Positions 24,960 through 33,163 of a DNA stretch of 64,000 bases are shown piece by piece. Source of the stretch: WANQ01 sp964448055. Lineage in GTDB: Archaea > Thermoproteota > Thermoprotei_A > Sulfolobales > WANQ01. The notes under the pieces were generated by a model. The model did not search any database. It was not told where the DNA came from and saw nothing but the letters and a program-made list of their open reading frames with translations. Made by a program: the position numbers and the translations under genes. How positions within the stretch are numbered: the first letter of the stretch is position 1; each line of letters opens with the position of its first letter. The stretch lies in contig CAYUVB010000001.1 in assembly GCA_964448055.1 (NCBI GenBank), forward strand, positions 1 to 64,000. The letters run 5' to 3'.

Positions 24960-25859
24960 TTGAGTAAACTAGCATACATATACAAGCAACTTAATAATAG
25001 AGACTTTAAGGTATTACTAGTATTAGAAAAGTATCTAACACAATACGAGTACGTGCCAGTAGAACTTATAGAGAAAGAAGCTAGATTACCACCGCAACAG
25101 CTAGCTATGAGTCTTTCAAAATTAAGTAAGCTTAAATTAATACAGCGTAGACTCGGTTATCTTACAGGTTATAGATTAACCTATGTAGGATACGATTGTC
25201 TAGCTATAAGAAGTCTCGTACAAAGAGGAGTTCTTGCAGCATTAGGAGACCGCATGGGTGTAGGCAAGGAAAGTGATGTATACGTAGGACTTACCCCTAC
25301 AGAGGAGAAAGTCATAGTAAAATTTCTTAGAATAGGTAGAACTAGTTTTAGACAAACAAGAAGAGTAAGAGACTGGGCTGAGGGTAAACCAGAGTATGGT
25401 TGGCTCATGCAGTCAAGGGTTGCGGCTGAGAAAGAATACAAGGCACTAGAGTTATTATTTAAAGTTAACGCCAAGGTACCTAAACCTTATGGTAGAAGCC
25501 GCCACGTAATAGTAACCTCTTATCTTGAAGGCATAGAACTATATCGTTATCAGAACCCTGTTGACCCTTACCATATGCTTAAGATTATACTTGACACATT
25601 AAGGAAGGCATACATGGATGTAGGGATAGTTCATGGAGATTTAAGTGAGTACAACGTCTTAGTAGTGGTATCAGATGAAGCTGAAGAACCATATATAATA
25701 GACTGGCCCCAATACGTTTATCGCGAGGATCCCCAATCAGAGTATTTATTAAGGAGAGACATAGACTATATTGTAAGATTCTTTAAACGTAAATATAGGT
25801 TAAACGTAGATAGAGATAGGGCACTTCGATACGTCCGGGGAGAATTAGATGAATTATAG
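24960..25859 (+). CDS. rio2: RIO2 atypical serine protein kinase
   Basis: A 299-residue RIO2 kinase, a factor for maturation of the small ribosomal subunit. The N-terminal winged helix (1-85) is followed by the kinase: P-loop-like MGVGKESDVYVG, catalytic Lys in VIVKFLRIG, the flexible RTSF segment, catalytic loop IVHGDLSEYNVLV and metal-binding IIDWPQYV. The length is typical of archaeal RIO2. The TTG start at 24960 has a GGAG ribosome binding site nine bases upstream. Its 3' end overlaps the DUF460 gene by 11 nt, so they form an operon. Confidence 0.95.
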   Translation: MSKLAYIYKQLNNRDFKVLLVLEKYLTQYEYVPVELIEKEARLPPQQLAMSLSKLSKLKLIQRRLGYLTGYRLTYVGYDCLAIRSLVQRGVLAALGDRMGVGKESDVYVGLTPTEEKVIVKFLRIGRTSFRQTRRVRDWAEGKPEYGWLMQSRVAAEKEYKALELLFKVNAKVPKPYGRSRHVIVTSYLEGIELYRYQNPVDPYHMLKIILDTLRKAYMDVGIVHGDLSEYNVLVVVSDEAEEPYIIDWPQYVYREDPQSEYLLRRDIDYIVRFFKRKYRLNVDRDRALRYVRGELDEL

Positions 25860-27873
25860 TGCTAGGAAAGCCCTAGTAATGGGTGTGGACCTAGTATCAT
25901 ATGGTGGTAAAGGCAGGACACCACGCTATGCCATGGTATTGCTTAAGGATGGGGAGGCTCTATTAGAAAATCCCGATGTAAGTTTACATAGACTCATTAG
26001 ACTATTATGGGAGTACAAGCCCGATATACTCGCTGTAGATAATGTATTTGAATTAGGAGGTAGTGAGAGAAAGCTGGTTAAATTCTTCAATATGTTACCC
26101 CCTACGGTTAAAGTCATACAAGTTACTAGATGGCAGGATGAATTTGTAGATGTTAAAGAAGCAGCTATGAGAGCGGGTATAGGATATATTCAAGGCAAGC
26201 CTACTCCTTTGAAAACCGCTTACATGGTAGCGTTGATAGCATCAAGAGGTTATGGTGTTGAAGTAAAACTCTATGAGGAAAAAACTAAGATCATAGTATC
26301 ACGTACGGCTAGCATCGGACCTGGAGGTATGAGTCAGAATAGATATAAGCGTAGGCTAAGAGGTATAGTCCTAAGTCTTACAAGGAAGATAAAAGAAGCA
26401 CTTGATAAGCATGGTTTAGATTATGATTTGACCTTCCGTAAATCTGGTGGTGGCTTAGAAAGCAGTGTATTTACGGTATATGCTCCAAGAGAAAAACTGT
26501 ATGGTATAGTTAAACCACTACGTACAAGCGATGTACGAGTTGAGATAAGACCCATATATAAGCCAAAGATAAGTTTCCTTAACCGTGAGGAGTCAAATAC
26601 TGTTCAAAGATATCTTATAGTAGGTGTTGATCCTGGTATATCTACTGGTTTAGCAATATTGGATATAGACGGTGTACCATTAGAGATTATTAGTGGAAGA
26701 GGATTAGACAGGGTAGACATAGTAAACCGTATCCTATCTTATGGTATCCCCATAGTTATTGCAACTGACGTAAATCCTGCACCAGATGCTGTTAAGAAAT
26801 TAGCTTCAATGTTCAATGCTGTACTTTATGTGCCGCCACAAAGTCTTAGTAGTGATGAGAAAAGACAGTTAGTAGAAGAATATGTTTCAAGATATCATTG
26901 GCTAAGAGTAGAGGATTCACATCAAAGGGATGCTCTTGCAGCTGCTATAAGAGCTTATCACAACGTAGAATCAAAGCTTAGACAAGTCGGTAGCTACCTA
27001 TCCAAGATAGGTCTGGAAGTGTCTATAGATAATATTAAAGCAGCAGTTATTAAAGGTAAAAGTATTGCTGAAGCAGTTGAAGAAGAGATAGCAAAATTAT
27101 ATGAAGAAACAGAAGAATTAGAGGAGAAGCCTAGACCCCCTGAGAAGCAGGAGAAACCAGAATATAGCATTGTAGAAGAGAGGTTAAGAGAAGAGCTAAA
27201 GGAAGTTAAGCAAGAGAAAGAGCATCTAAGGGAACGGGTAAAAGAGCTTGAGAAACGTATACGAGAGCTAGAATTCGAGTTAAAATATGTAAAAGCAACC
27301 CGTAATCCGGAGGAGGAGGCAGCACGTACGATAGAGATGCTTAGAAATGAGGTTAAAAGACTAACAGAATATGCTAAGAGCCTCGAGAAAGAACTTAACA
27401 AGCTTAGAAACGACATAGCCTTGTATAAGAAGTATTTCATACAAATACTACGTGGAGAAGTTATACCAGCGCGTCGACTACATATGCTTACATCCGATGC
27501 ATTAGTAAAATCTGAGAAAATCCTAGGAGAAATAAAGAAAGGAGAAATACTTTACGTGGAGAACCCTGGTTATTTTGAGTTAGATGCCATAGAAAAGTTA
27601 GCTAAGGTAAAAGTTAAAGCAGTACTATTAGATGATATTGAAGGTAAGGGTTTGATAGATGCATTGAAGAAAAACCTTATACCGGTATTGAGATTAAATG
27701 AATATCTCGTAGGCGAGTTATTCGATGTAATTCTAGTTAGAACCGACGTAGTACTAGATGCTGACAAAGTAAGGAAAGAGCTAGAAGAAGAACGTAGAAA
27801 ACTAGAGAAATCACAATTGCTAGAAATACTAAAAGAATACCGTAGTTCAAGAAAAGCCGAACTGGGTTTCTAG
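25849..27873 (+). CDS. DUF460 protein with RNase H-like domain and coiled coil
   Basis: A 674-residue archaeal DUF460 protein. Residues 1-230 form the family's N-terminal part (MGVDLVSYGGKG, TRWQDEFVDVKEAA). Residues 262-375 hold an RNase H/RuvC-like domain (IVGVDPGISTGLAILD with the first catalytic-type Asp, later DSHQRDALAAAIRAY with an Asp/His pair). From 425 to 540 is a long coiled coil. The C-terminal part (545-674) has alternating strands and another coil. A nuclease or nucleic-acid role is suggested by the acidic residues, but it is unproven. It is co-transcribed with rio2, which suggests a role in RNA or ribosome processing. Confidence 0.85.
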   Translation: MNYSARKALVMGVDLVSYGGKGRTPRYAMVLLKDGEALLENPDVSLHRLIRLLWEYKPDILAVDNVFELGGSERKLVKFFNMLPPTVKVIQVTRWQDEFVDVKEAAMRAGIGYIQGKPTPLKTAYMVALIASRGYGVEVKLYEEKTKIIVSRTASIGPGGMSQNRYKRRLRGIVLSLTRKIKEALDKHGLDYDLTFRKSGGGLESSVFTVYAPREKLYGIVKPLRTSDVRVEIRPIYKPKISFLNREESNTVQRYLIVGVDPGISTGLAILDIDGVPLEIISGRGLDRVDIVNRILSYGIPIVIATDVNPAPDAVKKLASMFNAVLYVPPQSLSSDEKRQLVEEYVSRYHWLRVEDSHQRDALAAAIRAYHNVESKLRQVGSYLSKIGLEVSIDNIKAAVIKGKSIAEAVEEEIAKLYEETEELEEKPRPPEKQEKPEYSIVEERLREELKEVKQEKEHLRERVKELEKRIRELEFELKYVKATRNPEEEAARTIEMLRNEVKRLTEYAKSLEKELNKLRNDIALYKKYFIQILRGEVIPARRLHMLTSDALVKSEKILGEIKKGEILYVENPGYFELDAIEKLAKVKVKAVLLDDIEGKGLIDALKKNLIPVLRLNEYLVGELFDVILVRTDVVLDADKVRKELEEERRKLEKSQLLEILKEYRSSRKAELGF

Positions 27874-29084
27874 AACAGTATTACCTTCTCATCTAGTATT
27901 AGCTTTGTTACGTCACGTATTTTCTCCAGGTATTCATTAACTATACTCTGTATTTCATGAGTCATATCATTAGTTAATCTTTCCTCTGGTAAGACTTTTA
28001 CATTAGCTACAAGTGGGTCATTGATAGGTCTACCAATCTGGCTAAGTATTTTAACGTAAACTTCCCTTATACCTTTGACTTCATTATATATTCTTTCAGC
28101 CACTATCTTAGCTAGAACGTTATAGATCTTACCAACGTGGCTTACTGGGTTCTTTCCTGCAGTAGCTTCAAGGCTCATAGGGCGCATAGGAGTAATTAAC
28201 CCATTAACGCGGTTACCCCTACCAGTAGCACCATCATCTCCATGTTCTGCTGATGTACCTGTTACAGTTAAATATATTATACCCTTATCGGGTCTATCAG
28301 CTACATTAACATGTACACATATTTCATAGTCCGGCGCTATTCTTGATGCAAGATTCAATACACGATTAGTTATCTCTTCTTTAACTGCGAGATAATGATC
28401 TAGGTCTGGTATAAGCTTAGAAATCGTAGCGGCAGCAACAGTTAAATCTATTGTTTTATCTCTACGTAATCCCATAACTTTTACGTCTTCGCCTACTTCT
28501 GGAAGCTCTTTTTTAACCTTAGGTGAGTTAAGGTAACGTTCTGTCTCATACACTAATTTCTCTAGAATGGTCATCGGAGCATATCCTACGCCAAAACTAG
28601 TATCATTAGCAAGAGGCATCTTCTTACCTAATTCATATACTCCAACAAGATCAACGCTTCCTTTGCCTATCTTATAATCTACTACAACATGTTCTTCTGG
28701 ATCAAGGTATCTAATATTATTCTTAATCCATTCTTTAGCAGCACCTAAAAGTAGTGTACCAATAGGTATTGGCTCTATACCACTGCTTGTTTTAACTTCA
28801 GTGGTCGCTCTTCCAGCAATTATAATGTATATTGGTTGTAATACTTCGCCTCCACCGAAACGAGGGTTAGCTTGACCGCCAACCAATAGCACTTTGTCTA
28901 GATTATGGTGTAGTATCGTCCCATAGTGTTCAATATAATATTTTGATAATGCGCGACTAGCGGCTTCAGCAATAGAGTCGGCTATGTAATCAGGGTGTCC
29001 TACACCCTTTCTTTCAACTAGTTCTACGCTTAGTGTCTCTACTGGTTGCCACTTGACTTCCTCTACAACTATATTCCTCGCCAT
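27870..29084 (-). CDS. mat: S-adenosylmethionine synthetase, archaeal type
   Basis: A 404-residue archaeal methionine adenosyltransferase, distinct from bacterial MetK. Signatures: VELVERKGVGHPDYIADSI near the N-terminus (the archaeal GHPD motif), HHNLDKVLLVGGQ, GTSAEHGDDGATGRGNRVNG (a nucleotide-binding block) and EATAGKNPVSHVGKIYN. It makes SAM from methionine and ATP, which serves the several methyltransferases in this window. It is convergent with the DUF460 gene, overlapping by 4 nt. The 229-bp upstream region holds a CTGATT/AATCAG hairpin (29153-29173) and a tandem 10-bp repeat. Confidence 0.97.
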   Translation of the reverse strand: MARNIVVEEVKWQPVETLSVELVERKGVGHPDYIADSIAEAASRALSKYYIEHYGTILHHNLDKVLLVGGQANPRFGGGEVLQPIYIIIAGRATTEVKTSSGIEPIPIGTLLLGAAKEWIKNNIRYLDPEEHVVVDYKIGKGSVDLVGVYELGKKMPLANDTSFGVGYAPMTILEKLVYETERYLNSPKVKKELPEVGEDVKVMGLRRDKTIDLTVAAATISKLIPDLDHYLAVKEEITNRVLNLASRIAPDYEICVHVNVADRPDKGIIYLTVTGTSAEHGDDGATGRGNRVNGLITPMRPMSLEATAGKNPVSHVGKIYNVLAKIVAERIYNEVKGIREVYVKILSQIGRPINDPLVANVKVLPEERLTNDMTHEIQSIVNEYLEKIRDVTKLILDEKVILF

Positions 29085-29256
29085 ATTATATCTCCCGGTT
29101 TGTAGCCGTATGTTTCAGAAACTATAACTCTTTCGTGCACTCTCTGCGTCAGCTGATTCCTGGGAGTAATCAGTAGAATTTTTCAGAACTATATGTCAAA
29201 ACTATTTTATCACGATATTAATGATACTAGATACCTACATGTATGAATTCATTGTC

Positions 29257-29276
29257 GTCGGTAGTTGTCGGTAGTT
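29257..29276. repeat. tandem 10-bp repeat
   Basis: Two direct copies of GTCGGTAGTT, adjacent without spacer, between the Lsm stop and the SAM synthetase start. It lies about 175-190 bp upstream of the synthetase start. Could be a protein site or chance. Confidence 0.4.
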
Positions 29277-29313
29277 TATCGTTTACTCCTTACTATATGT
29301 TCTTGCTAAGGCT

Positions 29314-29592
29314 TCAAGGGTTATAGAAATCCTTAAGCTTTGCTTGATGATAATCAAGGCTAACGAATAATATATTACTTCCTCTTATCAATGCTGTACC
29401 ATAGTTTGCTATAGGTTCTTCAGTACCCTCCTTTACTTCAACACAGTCATCTAGTATTAAGTTCATAGTGTTATCACTTAACCTTAACTTACCAATATAT
29501 TCACTACCATCCTTTAATTTAACAAGTACTACACGATTAACAGCACTCCTTAGATACTTCAGAGGACTTTCAAGTCTCGGTGTTGAACTCAT
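29314..29592 (-). CDS. Lsm/Sm-like RNA-binding protein (SmAP)
   Basis: A 92-residue Sm-fold protein. Sm1: LKYLRSAVNRVVLVKLKDG, GKLRLSDNTMNLILDDC; Sm2: YGTALIRGSNILFVSL. The Asp-x-x-Asn of the RNA-binding loop appears as DNTMN. Archaeal SmAPs form heptameric rings that bind U-rich RNA. The C-terminal tail (KLKDFYNP) is short. It lies on the same strand as the methyltransferase, NucS and SAM synthetase genes. Confidence 0.9.
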   Translation of the reverse strand: MSSTPRLESPLKYLRSAVNRVVLVKLKDGSEYIGKLRLSDNTMNLILDDCVEVKEGTEEPIANYGTALIRGSNILFVSLDYHQAKLKDFYNP

Positions 29593-29695
29593 ACATCAAC
29601 CCTCTCTAAACATTAACAGTCTTTCCCGGATGTTTGATTAGGATATTCGTCATTGAAGCTAGGGTAGGAGCCAGTATTTAAGTCTTGAGGCTGTC

Positions 29696-30265
29696 TTATT
29701 CAAAGAGATCCACTTTATTAATATATGGCTTTTTAGTTACTCCTTCTTTCCTTTTAACATATATGCAGTCTTTCACGTTATCAGGTTCTATACCTGGTAG
29801 GCAATTTCTTTGCTTTAGAAGTGTATGCACTAATATTCCATTATCTTTTAATAGGTTCTCTAGGTTCATCAAAGTATTTTCTTTATTCTCTATTAAATCG
29901 AGTACAGTTATAACATATATTTTGTTAAAGCTTTCTTCCCTAAATGGTATGTATTCTATATCAGCTTGAATTAAATCTACTTTAGGGTTAGGAATTACGT
30001 TTTTGTCTAGACATAAATTCAACATTCCAATGCTAACATCTAATCCAACATAATATTGTGGTATTAATCCCATTTCATTAAAATATTCATAGAGTAGACA
30101 TGTCCCACAACCAGCATCGAGTACTCTATCGTTATTAGTAGGATACAATCCTTTCTTTACTATTACTTCGTATTTACTATACTGTTCATCACGATAAAGT
30201 TCATCATAGCTCTTAGCTGTGACATCATATTTTGCTCTAACGCTTACCTTTGCTGATGAATTCAA
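29696..30265 (-). CDS. class I SAM-dependent methyltransferase
   Basis: About 189 residues from TTG 30265, which has GGTG nine bases upstream; a longer frame begins at 30310 but would overlap nucS by 74 nt. Motif I is VLDAGCGTCLLYEY, followed by GLDVSIGML (acidic loop), IQADIEYIPF and IYVITVLDLIENKENT. The N-terminal YDVTAKSYDELYRDEQYSKY matches small archaeal methyltransferases. The substrate is unknown. It overlaps the end of nucS, so the two are in one operon. Confidence 0.8.
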   Translation of the reverse strand: MNSSAKVSVRAKYDVTAKSYDELYRDEQYSKYEVIVKKGLYPTNNDRVLDAGCGTCLLYEYFNEMGLIPQYYVGLDVSIGMLNLCLDKNVIPNPKVDLIQADIEYIPFREESFNKIYVITVLDLIENKENTLMNLENLLKDNGILVHTLLKQRNCLPGIEPDNVKDCIYVKRKEGVTKKPYINKVDLFE

Positions 30266-31034
30266 GTAGGCTAACACCGCTTCTAGTAGTTTTCTCTTTT
30301 TCTCGATCAAGAATACCTCTAAGTCTCTTCAAATTTAATTGCTTATACTCTAAGCCTAATCTCTCAAGTAGTTCCAGTGCCGATTTAGTAATGTTTGGAG
30401 CCGCTAATATACCTCTTACCTCCTTACCAAGAGATTTCTTCACAGCTTGAACGTAGCGATATAATTGGTTTACAGCATCTTTAGTAGCTGTTACTCTCTT
30501 CAACTCTATTACAACGATTTTCCCGTCTTTATCAACCCCATAGAGATCTACAAAACCTGGTTCAACGGGCTTCTCAATACTTGTTATTGTTAACCCATCT
30601 TCAATTATTTCGGGGTGTCGAGCTAATAGATCACGTATATCATGTTCGCTCATATATTCTACGAATTCAGCTACATCGCTTAGACTTGAAACGATAACTA
30701 AAGCTACGTCGCTTATCCTAACAGTTACTACCTCGTGAGGACGTGCCCTAACAGCTTTAATAACTAACAAACCTCCCTGTACACTAACTTCTATTATGCT
30801 TGACTGAGGTTGCCAGTTTACGGGCGAGTAACCACTAGGTCTATGAACTAGGAAAGCCCGGTCATTCTTTACTATTATTATTCTCTCGCCTTCACCTAAT
30901 GTGCTTGCTCCGCGACCTTCATAATCAACACTACATGAGGCAAGTATTAGTACTACTTTGTGTTGGGCAATTGCATTCCTGATTATATTAGCATATTCTT
31001 CTAAGCTTAGTCCTTGGTAGACTCTTACATCCAA
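30237..31034 (-). CDS. nucS: NucS/EndoMS mismatch endonuclease
   Basis: A 265-residue endonuclease of the NucS family (mismatch-directed double-strand cleavage in archaea and actinobacteria). The N-terminal DNA-binding half has CSVDYEGRGAS and the NWQP motif. The C-terminal RecB-like nuclease has the catalytic series GFVDLYGVDKDGKIVVIELKR (Asp, Glu-x-Lys), then QLYRYV. The C-terminal SLLEFISKGKR may serve as a PCNA-binding tail, as in archaeal NucS. The start is TTG 31034. Crenarchaea lack MutS/MutL, so it may be the main mismatch repair enzyme here. Confidence 0.94.
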   Translation of the reverse strand: MDVRVYQGLSLEEYANIIRNAIAQHKVVLILASCSVDYEGRGASTLGEGERIIIVKNDRAFLVHRPSGYSPVNWQPQSSIIEVSVQGGLLVIKAVRARPHEVVTVRISDVALVIVSSLSDVAEFVEYMSEHDIRDLLARHPEIIEDGLTITSIEKPVEPGFVDLYGVDKDGKIVVIELKRVTATKDAVNQLYRYVQAVKKSLGKEVRGILAAPNITKSALELLERLGLEYKQLNLKRLRGILDREKEKTTRSGVSLLEFISKGKR

Positions 31035-31176
31035 CCCTGGTTCTCCAGGGCAATTTGTATTATCGAACTAGTCTATAAGATCAACCTCAGTAATATGGAA
31101 TCTAAGCCAGGTTTTTAAATAAAGGTGGTTAAGTAACTTATTACGATGAAGAGGAAGTATTGGAGATAGATGTGGG

Positions 31177-32058
31177 ATGAAAGTAAAGCTTTTGGCATTT
31201 GATAGTATGGGAGTAAGGTCTATGGCTACTTCTATAGAGACAAGTGAAGCCAAAATAATAATTGATCCTGGTGCAGCTTTAGCTCCTAGAAGATATGGTT
31301 TACCTCCACATCCATTAGAATACGAGAGATTAAATGAAGCATTGAAGATTATTAGAAAGGAATTAGTCGATACGGATATAGTTATTATAACCCATTACCA
31401 CTATGACCACTATCTACGTAATGAAGATGACGCAGAGTTTTATAATGGTAAGAAACTTTATGTGAAAGACCCTTATACAATGATAAATGCTAGTCAAAGA
31501 ATTAGAGCATACAGATTACTTAAGAAGAATAGAATTGAGGAGTTAGCTAAGGAGCTTATATTCGCGGATGGTAAGATAGTGGAATATGATAAGGTTAAAC
31601 TATACCTCTCTCAACCTGTTCCCCATGGTGAGGAGGGTACACCACTAGGATACGTGGTTATGGTCATGGTTGAAGAAGATGGGTACAGAATACTCCATAC
31701 AAGCGATGTACAAGGGCCTATATCTGATAAAACATTAGACTTAATACTTGAATGGAAACCTAATATGATAATACTATGCGGTCCACCAACATATTTCGAA
31801 GGATACAAGGTGTCAATGGAGTCTGTTAGAAGAGGACTAAATAATATGCTTAAATTATTGGAATTAAAAGAACTAGAGACAATAATAGTAGACCATCACT
31901 TATTAAGAGATCTTAATTATCGTGAGCGGATAGATGAATTACTTAGGTTATCTAAAGCTTATGGGATAAGAGTGTATAATGCAGCTGAGTATATGGGGCA
32001 AGAGGTTAATCAGCTAGAAGCACGTAGGAAAGAATTATGGGGGAAGGAAAGTGGTTAA
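31177..32058 (+). CDS. UPF0282-family metallo-beta-lactamase-fold protein
   Basis: A 293-residue metal-dependent hydrolase-like protein. The metal-binding motif is THYHYDHY (HxHxDH); further ligands are likely His in PVPHGEEG, Asp in LHTSDVQG and His in VDHHLLRD. The N-terminal LAFDSMGVRSMAT is the UPF0282 signature. No partner RNA-processing domain (beta-CASP) is present. The substrate is unknown. It overlaps the next gene by 8 nt, so they are co-transcribed. A TATA-like TTTTTAAAT lies near 31111. Confidence 0.85.
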   Translation: MKVKLLAFDSMGVRSMATSIETSEAKIIIDPGAALAPRRYGLPPHPLEYERLNEALKIIRKELVDTDIVIITHYHYDHYLRNEDDAEFYNGKKLYVKDPYTMINASQRIRAYRLLKKNRIEELAKELIFADGKIVEYDKVKLYLSQPVPHGEEGTPLGYVVMVMVEEDGYRILHTSDVQGPISDKTLDLILEWKPNMIILCGPPTYFEGYKVSMESVRRGLNNMLKLLELKELETIIVDHHLLRDLNYRERIDELLRLSKAYGIRVYNAAEYMGQEVNQLEARRKELWGKESG

Positions 32059-32686
32059 AACACTATTCGTAATAGAGCATTTAGAACCTAAGCTCTCTCA
32101 ATGGTTGTTACTAGAATATAAACATGCCTTAAAGATCGTGGGTAAGGAAAACTTAATGATAACAAACGCTAAGGGGTTAAAGAACGTATTAAATAAGATA
32201 GCAGTAGTTTTTGAGGAAAGTATCATAGAATTACTGGGTACTAAAATCAAGCCTAATAGAGTGATAGTACTAGAGCCTAAGGCTGAGAAATTATTGCAAC
32301 CAGAGGACTTTATTGAGCATACATTGGTCATAATAGGAGGGATAATGGGTGATCATCCACCTAAAGGTAGAACATGGACGCTCCTTACAAGTAAACTTTT
32401 AGGAATAGCTGAACCTAGAAGTCTAGGTTCATATCAATTTAGTATAGATGGAGCAGTATACATGGCCTACCAGGTTTCAAAGGGTAGGAGACTTGAAGAC
32501 ATAAAGGTAATTCACGATGTAGAAATAGAGATTCCTTCACCATATCCAGGTATTCAAGCTACAATAAGATTACCATATGCGTACCCAGTTGTTAATGGTA
32601 AACCTCTATTAGCTCCAGGCCTCATGGATTACCTCAAACACAACATAGTAATTGATGAAGAAGAACTATTATCAAGTAAAGATTAA
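32051..32686 (+). CDS. SPOUT methyltransferase, SFM1/PF04252 type
   Basis: A 211-residue protein of the SPOUT superfamily, PF04252 branch. The yeast relative Sfm1 methylates an arginine of ribosomal protein S3; archaeal members were predicted as RNA methyltransferases. Landmarks are FVIEHLEPKLSQWLLLEY, the knot-region VIIGGIMGDHPPKGRT and EPRSLGSYQFSIDGA, and the conserved end ATIRLPYAYP. The ribosomal target is inferred only from the yeast homologue. The start lies within the UPF0282 gene. Confidence 0.8.
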   Translation: MVKTLFVIEHLEPKLSQWLLLEYKHALKIVGKENLMITNAKGLKNVLNKIAVVFEESIIELLGTKIKPNRVIVLEPKAEKLLQPEDFIEHTLVIIGGIMGDHPPKGRTWTLLTSKLLGIAEPRSLGSYQFSIDGAVYMAYQVSKGRRLEDIKVIHDVEIEIPSPYPGIQATIRLPYAYPVVNGKPLLAPGLMDYLKHNIVIDEEELLSSKD

Positions 32687-32715
32687 ATTCTGTAATTAAG
32701 ATGTAGTATAGTATT

Positions 32716-32758
32716 GGGCACTGACAGCCGTGTGCTTCTCGGCTAGGATGAGGTGCCC
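32716..32758 (+). ncRNA. candidate RNA hairpin with k-turn-like internal loop
   Basis: GGGCAC (32716-32721) pairs with GTGCCC (32753-32758) and AGCCG (32726-32730) with CGGCT (32740-32744). The internal loop has CTGA on the left strand and GGATGA on the right, the elements of an archaeal k-turn bound by L7Ae. An alternative pairing GCCGTG/CACGGC (32727-32732 with 32762-32767) overlaps and excludes the first. It sits between convergent genes and touches the stop codon of 32761-33111. It may be part of a small RNA or a 3' UTR element. Confidence 0.4.
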
Positions 32759-32760
32759 TG

Positions 32761-33111
32761 TCACGGCCCCCCAGATACTGTTTCGTTACCTAAAGGCATT
32801 GGTGGTAATGTTAAATCGAATAATGTAAACCATGTTAAAAGCCATGCTCCAAAGTACAGTGTAACACCTTTACCAATAATATACGTTCTCTTAACATCCT
32901 TAAACATATACCATACAATTGGTATAGAAGCTAAGTATAATGCTATCGCAAAAGACCATCCAATAATACTTTCAACCCATCCTCCACTAAGCTTCACAAT
33001 TCTACCATCAATTAACCAAAATAATATGCCTACAATTATACCCCAGATAAGCCTAAGAGTCATGATTCTTCCTTCAATGCCTATTTTAGCCCATATGCCA
33101 TGTAACCTCAA
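32761..33111 (-). CDS. small membrane protein, three to four transmembrane segments
   Basis: A 116-residue hydrophobic protein: about 16-34 (TLRLIWGIIVGILFWLI), 48-68 (IGWSFAIALYLASIPIVWYM), 76-98 (YIIGKGVTLYFGAWLLTWFTLF). The start is TTG 33111. A Pro/Gly-rich C-terminus encoded by GC-rich sequence overlaps a hairpin candidate. No family is recognised; small membrane proteins of this kind are common in Desulfurococcales. Confidence 0.5.
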   Translation of the reverse strand: MRLHGIWAKIGIEGRIMTLRLIWGIIVGILFWLIDGRIVKLSGGWVESIIGWSFAIALYLASIPIVWYMFKDVKRTYIIGKGVTLYFGAWLLTWFTLFDLTLPPMPLGNETVSGGP

Positions 33112-33163
33112 TCCTACTTATCCCTCTACTACTGGGTAAGTAAAGCGAGAGTGGTATAAAGCT

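Noticed and set aside
32716..32758. Hairpin as a bacterial-type intrinsic terminator
   Set aside because: No T run follows it, and crenarchaeal termination uses oligo-T rather than hairpins.
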